Origin: Streptomyces sp. Ru72
GTDB lineage: Bacteria > Actinomycetota > Actinomycetes > Streptomycetales > Streptomycetaceae
Length of the DNA stretch: 64,000 nucleotides
Assembly: GCF_002920635.1 (NCBI RefSeq)
Contig: NZ_PQSR01000011.1
Location: 1-64,000, forward strand
Direction of reading: 5' to 3'
Each line of letters starts with the position of its first letter. Position 1 is the first letter of the stretch. Made by a program: the position numbers and the translations under genes. The notes beneath the pieces were generated by a model. That model had not been told where the DNA came from. It worked only from the letters and a program-made list of their open reading frames with translations, and made no database searches. Shown in pieces: positions 33,707 through 42,013 of the stretch.

Positions 33707-35383
33707 ATGCGCGGCCTCACCGAGGCGAACCTGAGGACGCTGGCCGGTTCCCGTTCCTTCGAACGCGGCCTCGGGTATCTCGACGCCGTGTCCGGGGTCG
33801 AGGTCGGTGACGGTTGGGTCACCGCGAGCGTCCACGGCACGGAACGTTACGAGGTTGAGCTGACCCTGGACGGACCCGGAGGATTGGCCGGCGAGTGCGA
33901 CTGCCCGTACGGCCTGGAGGGCAACTTCTGCAAGCACCTGGTCGCCCTCGGCCTGACGGTGCTCACCCAGCGGGAGAGCCTGCCGCAGCAGCGAAAGGCG
34001 GCCCGGGAGCGAGCGCAGAACCTCGACGGATGGCTGTCCGCCCTCTCCAAGGACGAATTGCTCGCCCTCCTGCGGGAGCAGATCGACGAGGACCGGCAGT
34101 TGCGGCGACGCCTGGAACTGCGGGCCGCGAGTGCTCGCGGGGACCTTGCTGCGGTCCGGTCCCGTATCCGCGAACTGCTCGACATCGGTCCCTTCGCGCA
34201 GTACGGATACGTCGAGTACGCCGATGCCCGCGCCTACGCGGACCAGGCCGGTCAGGCGGTGTTCGCGATCGGCGCGCTGACCGGCTCGGGCCGGCCCGCC
34301 GACGCGATCCCCCTGGCGCGGGAGGCGATGCGGCTGCTGGCCGAGGCGATGGAGAGCGTTGACGACGCCGACGGATGGATCGGGCAGACCGGTGCAGACC
34401 TGGCCGAGGCCCACCTCGACGCTTGCCGTGCGGCACGCCCCGACCCCGAGGAACTTGCGCGCTGGCTGGTCGGCCATGCTCTCGGCGGCACGGACGACGG
34501 CCTGACCGGCATCGACCCGCTCGATTACAAGGATGTCCTCGGCGAAGAGGGAATGGCCACCCTGCGGAAGCTGGCGGTCGAGGCGTGGCGGGGCAACCGT
34601 CGCGGCTGGGCGGAGAAGTACCTGATGGAGCGCCTGGCCAAGGCAGGAGGAGACATCGACGCGCTGATCGCCGTTCACGCGGCCGACCTCTCACCGAACG
34701 GCCACACGCACCTGGTCATTGCCCGCGAGCTGGATGCCGCCGGGCGCTCCGACGAGGCCCTGAGCTGGGCGGAACGCGGCATCCGGGACGTCCGGGACCT
34801 TGCTGCCGTCGACACCGCACTCGTCGACCATCTCTGCGAACGCTATGCGCAGGCGGGGCGACTCGCTGACGCTGTCGCCGTGCGCCGCGACCACTTCGGC
34901 GCCCGCCGCTCCCTGCTTGCATACCAGCAGCTGCGCGCCGCCGCGCAGACCGCGGACTGCTGGCCGGCCGAGCGCGGGGGAGCCCTGGCCCTGCTGCGTG
35001 CGGACGCGGAGCGGCGGCAACGCGGCCGGTATGGCGGCCCCGTCCTGGTCGACGCCCTGCTCGACGACAAGGATTTCGACGCCGCCTGGCAGGCGGCAAC
35101 CCAAACCGGTGCCCATGACCGTCAGTGGCACACCCTGGCCGACCAGGCGCGGGCCACCCGTCCCGCCGACGCGCTCACCGTCTACCTGCGCCTGGCCGAG
35201 CCACTGACCAAGCAGACCGGCAACACGGTCTACGAGCAGCTGGTCGCCCTGCTGCTGAACATCCGCGACTGCCACCGCCGCCTGGGCACAGAGGAGGAGT
35301 TCGCCCTGCACGTCACCACCCTGCGCACCGCCCAGAAACGCAAGCGGAACTTGATGCGCCTCATGGACGAACACGGTCTGTGA
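33707..35383 (+). CDS. SWIM zinc-finger protein
   Basis: 558 residues. The SWIM motif CxC...CxH is seen as CDCPYGLEGNFCKH (about residues 65-78); the family uses it for DNA or protein contacts. The rest is a long helical repeat array (TPR-like, with AGRSDEALSWAERGI and AGRLADAVAVRRDHF). In Streptomyces such proteins are common and usually uncharacterised; some relatives are linked to SWI2/SNF2 helicases, but none is adjacent here. ATG 33707 follows GGCGGAAAAG. It lies divergent from the MerR gene. Confidence 0.85.
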   Translation: MRGLTEANLRTLAGSRSFERGLGYLDAVSGVEVGDGWVTASVHGTERYEVELTLDGPGGLAGECDCPYGLEGNFCKHLVALGLTVLTQRESLPQQRKAARERAQNLDGWLSALSKDELLALLREQIDEDRQLRRRLELRAASARGDLAAVRSRIRELLDIGPFAQYGYVEYADARAYADQAGQAVFAIGALTGSGRPADAIPLAREAMRLLAEAMESVDDADGWIGQTGADLAEAHLDACRAARPDPEELARWLVGHALGGTDDGLTGIDPLDYKDVLGEEGMATLRKLAVEAWRGNRRGWAEKYLMERLAKAGGDIDALIAVHAADLSPNGHTHLVIARELDAAGRSDEALSWAERGIRDVRDLAAVDTALVDHLCERYAQAGRLADAVAVRRDHFGARRSLLAYQQLRAAAQTADCWPAERGGALALLRADAERRQRGRYGGPVLVDALLDDKDFDAAWQAATQTGAHDRQWHTLADQARATRPADALTVYLRLAEPLTKQTGNTVYEQLVALLLNIRDCHRRLGTEEEFALHVTTLRTAQKRKRNLMRLMDEHGL

Positions 35384-35565
35384 CCCGCACGCGTCTCTGA
35401 GGCCCACCGGCCCACGCCGCCCTTGTCCTCGCCACCGGCTCGGCCCCCGCCGCTTATCGAAACCCCGAGGCCGTAGACCATCCTGTCGGCGTCAACCTCG
35501 TCCCGAAGCGCCGCGACACGTCCAACTCCCGCGAGCGGGCGGCGCCACGGTTCAGAGTATGAAGA

Positions 35566-35769
35566 GTGAGCCACAGAGAACCGCCCAAGGTCGTCATCGA
35601 GTACGTCCTTGTGGACGGGCCCGAAGGTGAGCACCTTGCGACCAGGCAGAGAGAAGCCATCCCCGAGGTCCTCGCACGGCTCCAGACACACCCCGGCTAT
35701 GCGCAGCGCGACAAGGATCCAAACGACAACAGGGAGTCGCCGCCCCATCGCTCAGGCTTGAGCACATAA
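35566..35769 (+). CDS. Small hypothetical protein beside the AICE left end
   Basis: 67 codons from a GTG: SHREPPKVVIEYVLVDGPEG then ATRQREAIPEVLARLQTHPG. The first two thirds have convincing strand-helix composition, the last third does not, and the ribosome site is weak. It may be a truncated gene at the site of element insertion. Confidence 0.35.
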   Translation: MSHREPPKVVIEYVLVDGPEGEHLATRQREAIPEVLARLQTHPGYAQRDKDPNDNRESPPHRSGLST

Positions 35770-35856
35770 AACAGAGCGCCAAGACCTGGATACCCCAGGC
35801 GGCACCCACTTCGCAACAAACCGGACCAGTACTGACCTGCGCAAAAGACGAAACAG

Positions 35857-35891
35857 CTGATGGTCAGCCAGCAAACCTGACTGACCATCAG
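35857..35891. terminator. Hairpin just outside the AICE left end
   Basis: Perfect 11-bp stem CTGATGGTCAG / CTGACCATCAG with a 13-nt loop, 60 bp left of the att core. It could end transcription leaving or entering the element, or be a recombinase-related site. Confidence 0.45.
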
Positions 35892-35950
35892 GCTCTCGGG
35901 ATACCTCGAGATGTGCACTGACCTGCAGTTATGCCGCGCAGGCGAGTGCG

Positions 35951-35990
35951 CCGGCAGGATTCGAACCTGCGCACACGGCTCCGGAGGCCG
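35951..35990. repeat. Left att core (displaced tRNA-Arg 3' fragment)
   Basis: Forty bases identical to 50584-50623. They span the anticodon loop to T-arm of tRNA-Arg on the minus strand. To its left the acceptor-stem part is decayed (TGCG-CCGG instead of TGCCCCCGG), so this copy is not a functional tRNA end. Confidence 0.92.
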
Positions 35991-36046
35991 CTCCCGCAAA
36001 CGGCAACGTGCCTGGTCAGCACGGGGCACGCGGCGGTAGGCCCACG

Positions 36047-36066
36047 TCCTGTCCATGGATAGTCCA
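36047..36066. promoter_or_regulatory. Presumed integrase arm-type site, left
   Basis: TCCTGTCCATGGATAGTCCA matches the sequence at 50451-50470 at 17 of 20 positions and contains GTCCA twice, 12 bp apart. It lies 56 bp inside the left att core. Inferred to be an arm site of the tyrosine integrase or a Xis/Int binding element. Confidence 0.55.
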
Positions 36067-36128
36067 TGGCGCACAACTCGCGGCGGTCCCCTGCTTTAGG
36101 CGAGCACGGAGACCGCCGCGATCGGTTG

Positions 36129-38288
36129 TCACAGCTCAAGCTGTCCCTGGCCGGTGTCAGTGGGTTCGTTCGTCTCGGTTGTGTCCGGGCTGCGGGGCGA
36201 GATGACCCGCGGGGCCTGGTCAGGTGCAACAGGTGTCCAGCCGCCGGCCGTGGCTTCCACGCGTTCCAAAAAGTCCTTGTGCGCGCGCTTTGTGGAATCG
36301 AGAACCTCGTGCCAGGTCTTTCGCGTGACGTGTGGATCGCTTTCCAGGGAGGACAAGGAGACCGCGTTGAGACGGTCGATGTGATCCACAACGAACGTCA
36401 GCTTGCGGTACGGGAACTGGTGGCCGAGCTCCGGATTCTCGTCCAAGAATTTCCGGAGCGAATGCAAGTAGTTCATAGCGTTCAGGAACTCTGCATCCGT
36501 CAGCTTGTACCCAAGCCTCTTGATTTCAACGATCCAGAGGATTCCTGAGTCGTGGAGCAGTACGAAGTCTGGTTCCTTCGCTTTTCTGTCGATCGCAGTG
36601 GTGTTGATCTCTTGTCCGAACTTCTTGGCGTACCAAGCTTCAAAGCTCGCCCTGACCCGCTTGAGTGACTCGTTCATCCCGAGGGGGGTCCATTCGGGCG
36701 CCAGGAGCCACGGGGCCTGCTCGATCAGCTCCTGTAGCGGCCGTTCCAGTGTTCTTCCGTCTGCAATGAGGGCCTCCAGTTTGGACACTACCTCCAAGCG
36801 CTCAGCTGCCACTTGGCCGAGGGAATACATTTCCGCGATATGCGCCTTGTGGAAGAGGTCCATTACCGCGTCCACCGTGGTCTCTGTGGTGTCGGCCACT
36901 TCCCGGAGCGTCTGCAGTAGGCTTCTATGCGGCCCCAAAGACATGGCCAGTCTGCTGATGCGCTCGACGTGCTCCGGGTCCTTGAGTGAGTCTTGGTCTG
37001 AGTCCCTCACGAGTAGCGCTGCCGCTTCCTTCACGCTGTCCCGATAGACGGGATCGGCCGGCGCGGCTTCCACGAGCTTTTCCTCTAGTTTAGAAGCTTC
37101 CATGAAGAACCGAGTCTTGGCCCTCCGTGCGTGTTCTTCACTGCGCTTCGCAAGCTCGCGCATCAAGTCCTGACCCCAAGCGGCTAGCGCTTCTCCAAGG
37201 TCGGAAGACCAGATGATATCTTGTCGGTCGGAGCGGATGAGATCTTCGTCCTCGTCAAGCCACTCCGCATGGAGTTCACCAACGATGGAGCTTCGAAGCT
37301 TGAATTCGCCATGAAATCCAGTGGCGATTCCGAAGTCCATGGTCTGGGCTACGAACTTCCCGCGAGCGTAGATCCGAACGCCAGCCATATTGGCGTCCTT
37401 GTAAGATTTTTCGCTGTAGGCGACGTACCCTGTGACCGGGAGAAAGGAAGACTCAAACGGGACCGGGCGATTGGCGAGATCGATTCGGGTACCCTCCATG
37501 AGATCAATCTTCAACTGCCCTAGAGTGAACTCCTCTGATAGCGAGGAGGCGTTCTTGACGCAAACGCGCCAGTCGCTACGTTCAAGGCCGAAGCGCGCAG
37601 CAAGTTGCCGATTCAGCTCCTCTTGGCTGGGGACCCGCTTCCTTGAGAAGTCTCGCAGCTTGATGACGGTCCCGTGGTTCTCGGCAAAGGTCCCATCCCG
37701 CTCGCCAATTTCCGGGTTGTAGTCCTTCTCGGTGTCAGCGAGCATGTCGGGCAGGTGTAGAATCAAATGAGAGGTGAGGTATCCATCGGGCGTCTTATCC
37801 CCTCCGGATGAAATGACCTCGACGGTTTTGCAGATGCCGAACGGGGCGAGCTTTCCGATTCCTTTCCTGCCCATCACTGGACGATTCTTTCCGCGAGACT
37901 TGTCACTGCCCGTTCGCGTACGCCTATCGGCGCCTACGGTCAGATAGTGTTGGTTTATCTCGGCGGGCGTCATGCCGTGACCGTCATCGGAGATGGTGAT
38001 TTCGTATGCGGCCGAGAGATGGGGGGCCTTGGGGTCGTACAGGAAGGCTCCCCACGGAAGGGTGACGGTCACGTTTTCGGCATCCGCGTCGTACGAGTTC
38101 GCGATGAGTTCGGCGAGTACTGCCGCTACGCGGTCGTAGAGCTTGATGCCGAGCTTGTCGATGGTCAGCCGGCTGATGCGCATGGTGTAGACATGCGACG
38201 CGTCGGCGTTGCCCTCTGTCCGCGGGTGATTGGGCTCGCCCGAGGTCTCCATGGGCAGCTGCTCATGGCGGTCCGACGACTCCGACAT
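36129..38288 (-). CDS. GHKL (MORC/Hsp90-like) ATPase fused to a PD-(D/E)XK nuclease
   Basis: 719 residues. The ATPase (about 33-330) has the Bergerat-fold motifs: ELIANSYDADA (Glu60, Asn64), ISDDGHGMTP (101-108) and GRKGIGKLAPFG (140-151), then a transducer-like segment ending GELHAEWLDEDEDLIRSDRQ. A long helical, partly coiled-coil middle (380-520) follows. The C-terminal domain has LQELIEQAPWLLAPEWTPLG, EPDFVLLHDSGILWIVEIK (Asp574, Glu588, Lys590), a PD-(D/E)XK nuclease core. ATP-driven dimer closure would control a nuclease. Family knowledge: prokaryotic MutL/MORC-like ATPases occur in restriction-modification loci. It is divergent from a C5-cytosine methyltransferase across 131 bp. Base composition is clearly lower in GC than the AICE backbone, implying separate acquisition. 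Strong AGGGGGGA ribosome site. Confidence 0.85.
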   Translation of the reverse strand: MSESSDRHEQLPMETSGEPNHPRTEGNADASHVYTMRISRLTIDKLGIKLYDRVAAVLAELIANSYDADAENVTVTLPWGAFLYDPKAPHLSAAYEITISDDGHGMTPAEINQHYLTVGADRRTRTGSDKSRGKNRPVMGRKGIGKLAPFGICKTVEVISSGGDKTPDGYLTSHLILHLPDMLADTEKDYNPEIGERDGTFAENHGTVIKLRDFSRKRVPSQEELNRQLAARFGLERSDWRVCVKNASSLSEEFTLGQLKIDLMEGTRIDLANRPVPFESSFLPVTGYVAYSEKSYKDANMAGVRIYARGKFVAQTMDFGIATGFHGEFKLRSSIVGELHAEWLDEDEDLIRSDRQDIIWSSDLGEALAAWGQDLMRELAKRSEEHARRAKTRFFMEASKLEEKLVEAAPADPVYRDSVKEAAALLVRDSDQDSLKDPEHVERISRLAMSLGPHRSLLQTLREVADTTETTVDAVMDLFHKAHIAEMYSLGQVAAERLEVVSKLEALIADGRTLERPLQELIEQAPWLLAPEWTPLGMNESLKRVRASFEAWYAKKFGQEINTTAIDRKAKEPDFVLLHDSGILWIVEIKRLGYKLTDAEFLNAMNYLHSLRKFLDENPELGHQFPYRKLTFVVDHIDRLNAVSLSSLESDPHVTRKTWHEVLDSTKRAHKDFLERVEATAGGWTPVAPDQAPRVISPRSPDTTETNEPTDTGQGQLEL

Positions 38289-38419
38289 CTAGTCCCCCCT
38301 GGGATACGATGGTGGACCCGCCATCTTGCATGACGCGCAGTCAGCTTGCCTAGGGCGCATGCCGGTTGCATCGAGGCACACCATGGTCACAGGCGGTCCT
38401 GATGGGCTAACATCCAGCC

Positions 38420-39448
38420 GTGACACAGCCATCTGCCATCGATCTCTTTGCGGGAGCTGGTGGAGCCACCCAAGGGCTCATGGGAGCTGGCTTCTCCGTT
38501 CTCGCCGCAGTCGAGAATGACTCAAATGCTGCTGCAACGCATGCGAAGAATCACCCGACCGCGCAACTATGGGAAACGGACATCCGTGCGCTGCCGGCCA
38601 CCAGGATGCGGCAGCAGTTGAACCTAGCTCCGGGCGAGCTGACGTTGCTCAAGACCTGCCCGCCTTGCCAAGGGTTCTCTTCCCTTGCGTCCGGTAAGGG
38701 GCTGACGGACCAAGAGCGCAATGACCTTGTCGTGCATACCGTCAGATTCGTTCGTGCTTTCATGCCTAAGTCAGTGCTTTTGGAGAATGTCCCTGGGCTA
38801 GGTAAGGACGCGCGTCTCCAATATGTTCGCGAGTCATTGAGTGGGCTCGGTTATGCGTCGATGGTCTATCAGTTTGAAGCATCCGAGTATGCAGTCCCAC
38901 AGCGTAGGCGTCGCCTAATCATGTTGGCTGTCAGAGGTAAGAGGACAGAGCTACCCAAGGATATCGCCGACGTCGTACCGGATTTCCGGGGCACAATGAC
39001 GGTTAGAGAGGCGTTTCAGGGGTTGCGCGCTAGCCGACGGGAAGATGATCCACTTGAGCGGTCCCGTAAAAGCTCAGACAAGGTTTTGCGGCGGATTGAG
39101 GCAATTCCGATAGGGGGAGGGCGCTTCGATCTCCCAGAGGAACATCAGCTTGACTGCCACAAGAGACTTGGTAGGAAGAACGCCACAGCTTCCTATGGGC
39201 GCATCAAGTGGGATTCCCCTTCTCCTACGATGACGACTCGTTGTACGACTCCTGCATGTGGCACGTTCGTGCATCCTGAAGAGCATCGCGGTATTACGCT
39301 CCGCGAGGCAGCCACTTTGCAGACCTTTCCCCATGGCTATGATTTCCAGGGGGATTACGGGTCCATTGAGCGGCAGATCGGAAATGCCGTACCCGTTCGC
39401 ATGGCAACAGTTCTCGGAACTGCGGTTCGGCGGATAATTGGTGCTTGA
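38420..39448 (+). CDS. DNA (cytosine-5-)-methyltransferase (restriction-modification type)
   Basis: 342 residues. Motifs in order: I DLFAGAGGATQGLMGAGF, IV CPPCQGFSSLASG (catalytic Cys), VI LLENVPGLG, VIII QRRRRLIMLAV, target-recognition region about 190-275, X QIGNAVPVRMA. It transfers methyl from S-adenosylmethionine to cytosine C5; the site is unknown. It is divergent from the GHKL-nuclease gene and shares its low-GC composition, so it most likely protects host DNA from that nuclease. The GTG start has no ribosome site; a -10-like TAACAT ends 7 nt before it (38408-38413), so the mRNA may be leaderless. Confidence 0.92.
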   Translation: MTQPSAIDLFAGAGGATQGLMGAGFSVLAAVENDSNAAATHAKNHPTAQLWETDIRALPATRMRQQLNLAPGELTLLKTCPPCQGFSSLASGKGLTDQERNDLVVHTVRFVRAFMPKSVLLENVPGLGKDARLQYVRESLSGLGYASMVYQFEASEYAVPQRRRRLIMLAVRGKRTELPKDIADVVPDFRGTMTVREAFQGLRASRREDDPLERSRKSSDKVLRRIEAIPIGGGRFDLPEEHQLDCHKRLGRKNATASYGRIKWDSPSPTMTTRCTTPACGTFVHPEEHRGITLREAATLQTFPHGYDFQGDYGSIERQIGNAVPVRMATVLGTAVRRIIGA

Positions 39449-39516
39449 GTTTACCGGGTGAAAATACTCGGCGAGGGGGGCACCGAGGCGGGCGGAGCGG
39501 CTTTGGGCTGGAGCTG

Positions 39517-39628
39517 CTTTGGCGCGAGTGATCAGGGCCCATTACGCTAGCCCGCGAATCGGGCAGGCTTGTGGACCTGCCCGTTAGTGCCCGATTTTGG
39601 GCCCTGATCTTCGAGGCTCGCGCCAAAG
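39517..39628. repeat. Large imperfect palindrome (potential cruciform)
   Basis: Nested inverted repeats: CTTTGGCGCGAG (39517-39528) with CTCGCGCCAAAG (39617-39628); ATCAGGGCCCA (39531-39541) with TGGGCCCTGAT (39598-39608); then either AATCGGGCA (39557-39565) with TGCCCGATT (39588-39596), or CGGGCAGG (39560-39567) with CCTGCCCG (39576-39583). It is non-coding, between the methyltransferase and the Nudix gene. Candidate single-strand origin, transfer locus or strong terminator. The rest of the gap (39629-39955) is GC-rich with another short inverted repeat near 39780-39810 and no gene. Confidence 0.8.
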
Positions 39629-39955
39629 TGGCTGCCTAAAGCCGTGGAGCCGGCCGCCCCAGCCACGACGGTGTTCTGACCTCGACTGGGCCGTCTCACC
39701 CTTACCCCGGCCTGGTCTTCGCCCCCTTGTGGGCGCGGACGGGCGACGGCGCGCGGCCCCGGTGACGAAGGCAAGGAGGGGCGGCGCGCCGGCGACCGGC
39801 CGGCGCCGCCGCGCTGTGCGCGGCACCTCCGATCTGTGATCGGACTGCTTGCAGTTCAGGAGGCCGGGAGCAACGGCGAGCGAAGCGAGCTCTTGATGAT
39901 GTAGGGAAACTTCCACCGCGTTCCGCGTCGGGGCCGCCGGAAAGCTCCCGTGCTG

Positions 39956-40444
39956 CTATGCGGCATCACTGTCGGGCTGCTGCCCGTGTTCGAGATAGAT
40001 CGGCGCCGTTCCTGATGATCGGGCGTCGATGGCGGCAAGAATCCGCCTGGCCAAGCGCGGGATCGTGCGCTCGGCGACTTCGTCGGGGCCCAGGAACGCG
40101 ATGCTCTTCAGCTCGTCCGCCTGCAAGGTCGCTTCGGCCAGAGCCTCCGGGGTGAGCTGACCGCCATCGAAGAGGTACAGCACCTTGTCGCCCTCGGCAT
40201 CGTTGGGAGCCCAGTCGACTGCCAGCAAGCGCCCCAGGGGAGGAGTGATCCCCAACTCTTCCTCCACCTCGCGGGCGGCTGCCTGGAGCGGAGATTCCCC
40301 CACCTCGACGTAGCCGCCGGGGATGTCCCAGTAGTCCTTGTAGGTGGGCTCCACCATGAGGACACGCCCGTCGGCATCAAAGAAGAGCGCACCCGCGGCC
40401 ATGCGCGGATGCGCCATCTTCGCTTCGTGCTCGGTCGCTGCCAT
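39956..40444 (-). CDS. Nudix hydrolase, Pif-like (AICE immunity factor)
   Basis: 162 residues. A perfect Nudix box GX5EX7REUXEEXGU is seen as GYVEVGESPLQAAAREVEEE followed by LGI. The family cleaves nucleoside diphosphates linked to other moieties. In pSAM2 the Pif protein carries a Nudix motif and blocks redundant transfer between cells already holding the element; position beside the regulators supports the same role here, but this is inference. A start at 40474 would overlap the XRE stop by 11 bp; ATG 40444 is used. The gene follows the XRE gene on the same strand and is probably co-transcribed. Confidence 0.75.
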   Translation of the reverse strand: MAATEHEAKMAHPRMAAGALFFDADGRVLMVEPTYKDYWDIPGGYVEVGESPLQAAAREVEEELGITPPLGRLLAVDWAPNDAEGDKVLYLFDGGQLTPEALAEATLQADELKSIAFLGPDEVAERTIPRLARRILAAIDARSSGTAPIYLEHGQQPDSDAA

Positions 40445-40463
40445 GGCCCCGAGCGTACCCACC

Positions 40464-41678
40464 TCAGACGACATGCAGCCGATCGGCAAGCTCCGCCAGG
40501 GTTCGGCTCGGCCGGCCGCGCTGGTTGCGCACCCACGTAAGCACAAGCTCACGAGCGAGGTAGTGGCTGCGCACCTGTTCCGGCGCCCACTGCTCGGCTT
40601 CGAGGATCATGGACAGGGCATCGTCCATCCGGTTGTGCGCGCTGAGTGCACGGGCCACCTCCAGGTTGTGCCGCGTCCGCCGTTCGATCGGCAGACCGCT
40701 GGTGTCGACCTGGGGGCCGAGGTCCACGGCAACTTGCATGTCTCCCAGCTCCGCCGCCGTGGCCACTCGGTGGATCGCGACGTTCGTCGGCCCGAATGCG
40801 GTCCACATGTGGTTGGCGTCTCGTCCAAGCCGTTGCGCTGCCTGGTCCGCCTCGGCGAGGAAGTCACGGGTGGTAGAGCGATCATCGGCACGTGCGGCTG
40901 CCATCGACCCCGCGAGGAAGAGCGTCCCGTAGATCGACAGGAACTCGGGGCTGGCTTCCCGGAGCCCTGGTCGGAGGTAGTCCGCGGCGGCGCTGACGAG
41001 CTGTACGGCGGCGTCGAACCTGCCGTTCGAGAGTAGGCAGTGCGTCACCGACCGGAAGAGCGACCCGGTGACGGCGGCGTTGTCCGACTGCTGAGCCGCA
41101 GCCAACCCGCGATCCGCCGCGATCCACGCGAGATCCGTTTCACCGACCTTGGTCAGCACCATGGCGGCGCCCTGGTACGTCATGGCCATCAGCTCGTGTG
41201 CCCGCTCGCGCTCTCGCCCCTGGTACGCCTGGGCTGCAATGAGTGCGTCGGCAAGCACCAAGGGAAGGCGTCGGGTGGCGAAGCCGTACCGCGAATCCTG
41301 GTAGGCGTCCCAGACTTCGGCCACGCTGTCCTTCAGCTCATCGAGGGGCGTCGGTTCTCCCTCGGTGGTCACGCCCAGAAGCGGCGTGAGCTGCCGGTAG
41401 TTCATAAGCGCTGACCGCAGCGCCGGCACGGTCCGGGTGCCGCTGTCCGCCGTCCAGTCCATCAGCGTGGGCTCGGCGAGCAGATCGCCAAGGGTCACGT
41501 CCAAGGCATCGGCCAGGGACTTGATGACCGAGAGCCTGTCCAGCTCCAGCCGGTTGTTCTCGGCCTTGCTCAGCCAGTCGACCGTACGGCCGACGAGTCC
41601 GGCCAGGACTTCCTGGGACATGCCGCGCCGCCGGCGGTACCAAGCGACTCGCTCACCGATCGTCAGGTTCGTCGTCAT
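40464..41678 (-). CDS. XRE-family regulator with TPR-like domain
   Basis: 404 residues. The N-terminal helix-turn-helix is IGERVAWYRRRRGMSQEVLAGLVGRTVDWLSKAENN; the rest is a helical repeat region of the kind that senses peptides or partners in actinobacterial XRE regulators. Proteins of this size and layout are common in Streptomyces AICEs next to the Nudix gene, where they are presumed to control the element. ATG 41678 follows GCGAGGA. It is divergent from a small gene at 41816; the 137-bp gap holds an inverted repeat. Confidence 0.85.
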   Translation of the reverse strand: MTTNLTIGERVAWYRRRRGMSQEVLAGLVGRTVDWLSKAENNRLELDRLSVIKSLADALDVTLGDLLAEPTLMDWTADSGTRTVPALRSALMNYRQLTPLLGVTTEGEPTPLDELKDSVAEVWDAYQDSRYGFATRRLPLVLADALIAAQAYQGRERERAHELMAMTYQGAAMVLTKVGETDLAWIAADRGLAAAQQSDNAAVTGSLFRSVTHCLLSNGRFDAAVQLVSAAADYLRPGLREASPEFLSIYGTLFLAGSMAAARADDRSTTRDFLAEADQAAQRLGRDANHMWTAFGPTNVAIHRVATAAELGDMQVAVDLGPQVDTSGLPIERRTRHNLEVARALSAHNRMDDALSMILEAEQWAPEQVRSHYLARELVLTWVRNQRGRPSRTLAELADRLHVV

Positions 41679-41766
41679 TCCTCGCATGGGAAGAGCGTCC
41701 CCCTGTCTCTTCGCGCGACCCCGGAGAGATTTTCCGGGGTGGTGAGCCGGACCGGTCCTAGCGTTG

Positions 41767-41789
41767 CTGACAACCCAAGGAGCTGTCAG
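41767..41789. promoter_or_regulatory. Inverted repeat in the XRE divergent promoter
   Basis: CTGACA-11 nt-TGTCAG lies between the divergent XRE gene and the 41816 gene, beside a -10-like TAGCGT (41759-41764). A plausible operator for the XRE protein. Confidence 0.4.
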
Positions 41790-41815
41790 ACCGAGAGTGC
41801 AACGAGGGGGCCGTC

Positions 41816-42013
41816 ATGGCGCTGACCCCGGTAGAGCGGCTGGAACTACTCAACCAGATAAGGGAGCTTGGCGAAGAGATGACGCAACTCGCCCGGCGGG
41901 CGGACAGGTTGGTCACCGAGCTTGGCCTTGCTGCCGCACGAGATCCTCAAGTTGGTCCATCCGCTCGGCGAGACGACGCACGTCCCGACGGACCTCCGAC
42001 AGGTACTCGGTGA
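41816..42013 (+). CDS. Small coiled-coil AICE protein
   Basis: 65 codons: MALTPVERLELLNQIRELGEEMTQLARRADRLVTELGLAA, an amphipathic helix with heptad leucines, then a charged tail. A good ribosome site (ACGAGGGG) precedes the ATG. Its last 100 bp overlap the 3' end of the convergent GntR gene, so the tail may be constrained by the other gene. Function unknown. Confidence 0.5.
   Translation: MALTPVERLELLNQIRELGEEMTQLARRADRLVTELGLAAARDPQVGPSARRDDARPDGPPTGTR

Noticed and set aside
35941..36000. Second complete tRNA-Arg gene
   Set aside because: Only the 40-bp core from anticodon loop to T-arm is present; the D-arm and acceptor stem do not form.
36129..38288. Hsp90 (HtpG) or MutL housekeeping gene
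   Set aside because: Bergerat motifs are present, but the C-terminus is a nuclease core rather than HtpG or MutL dimer domains, and it sits in mobile cargo.
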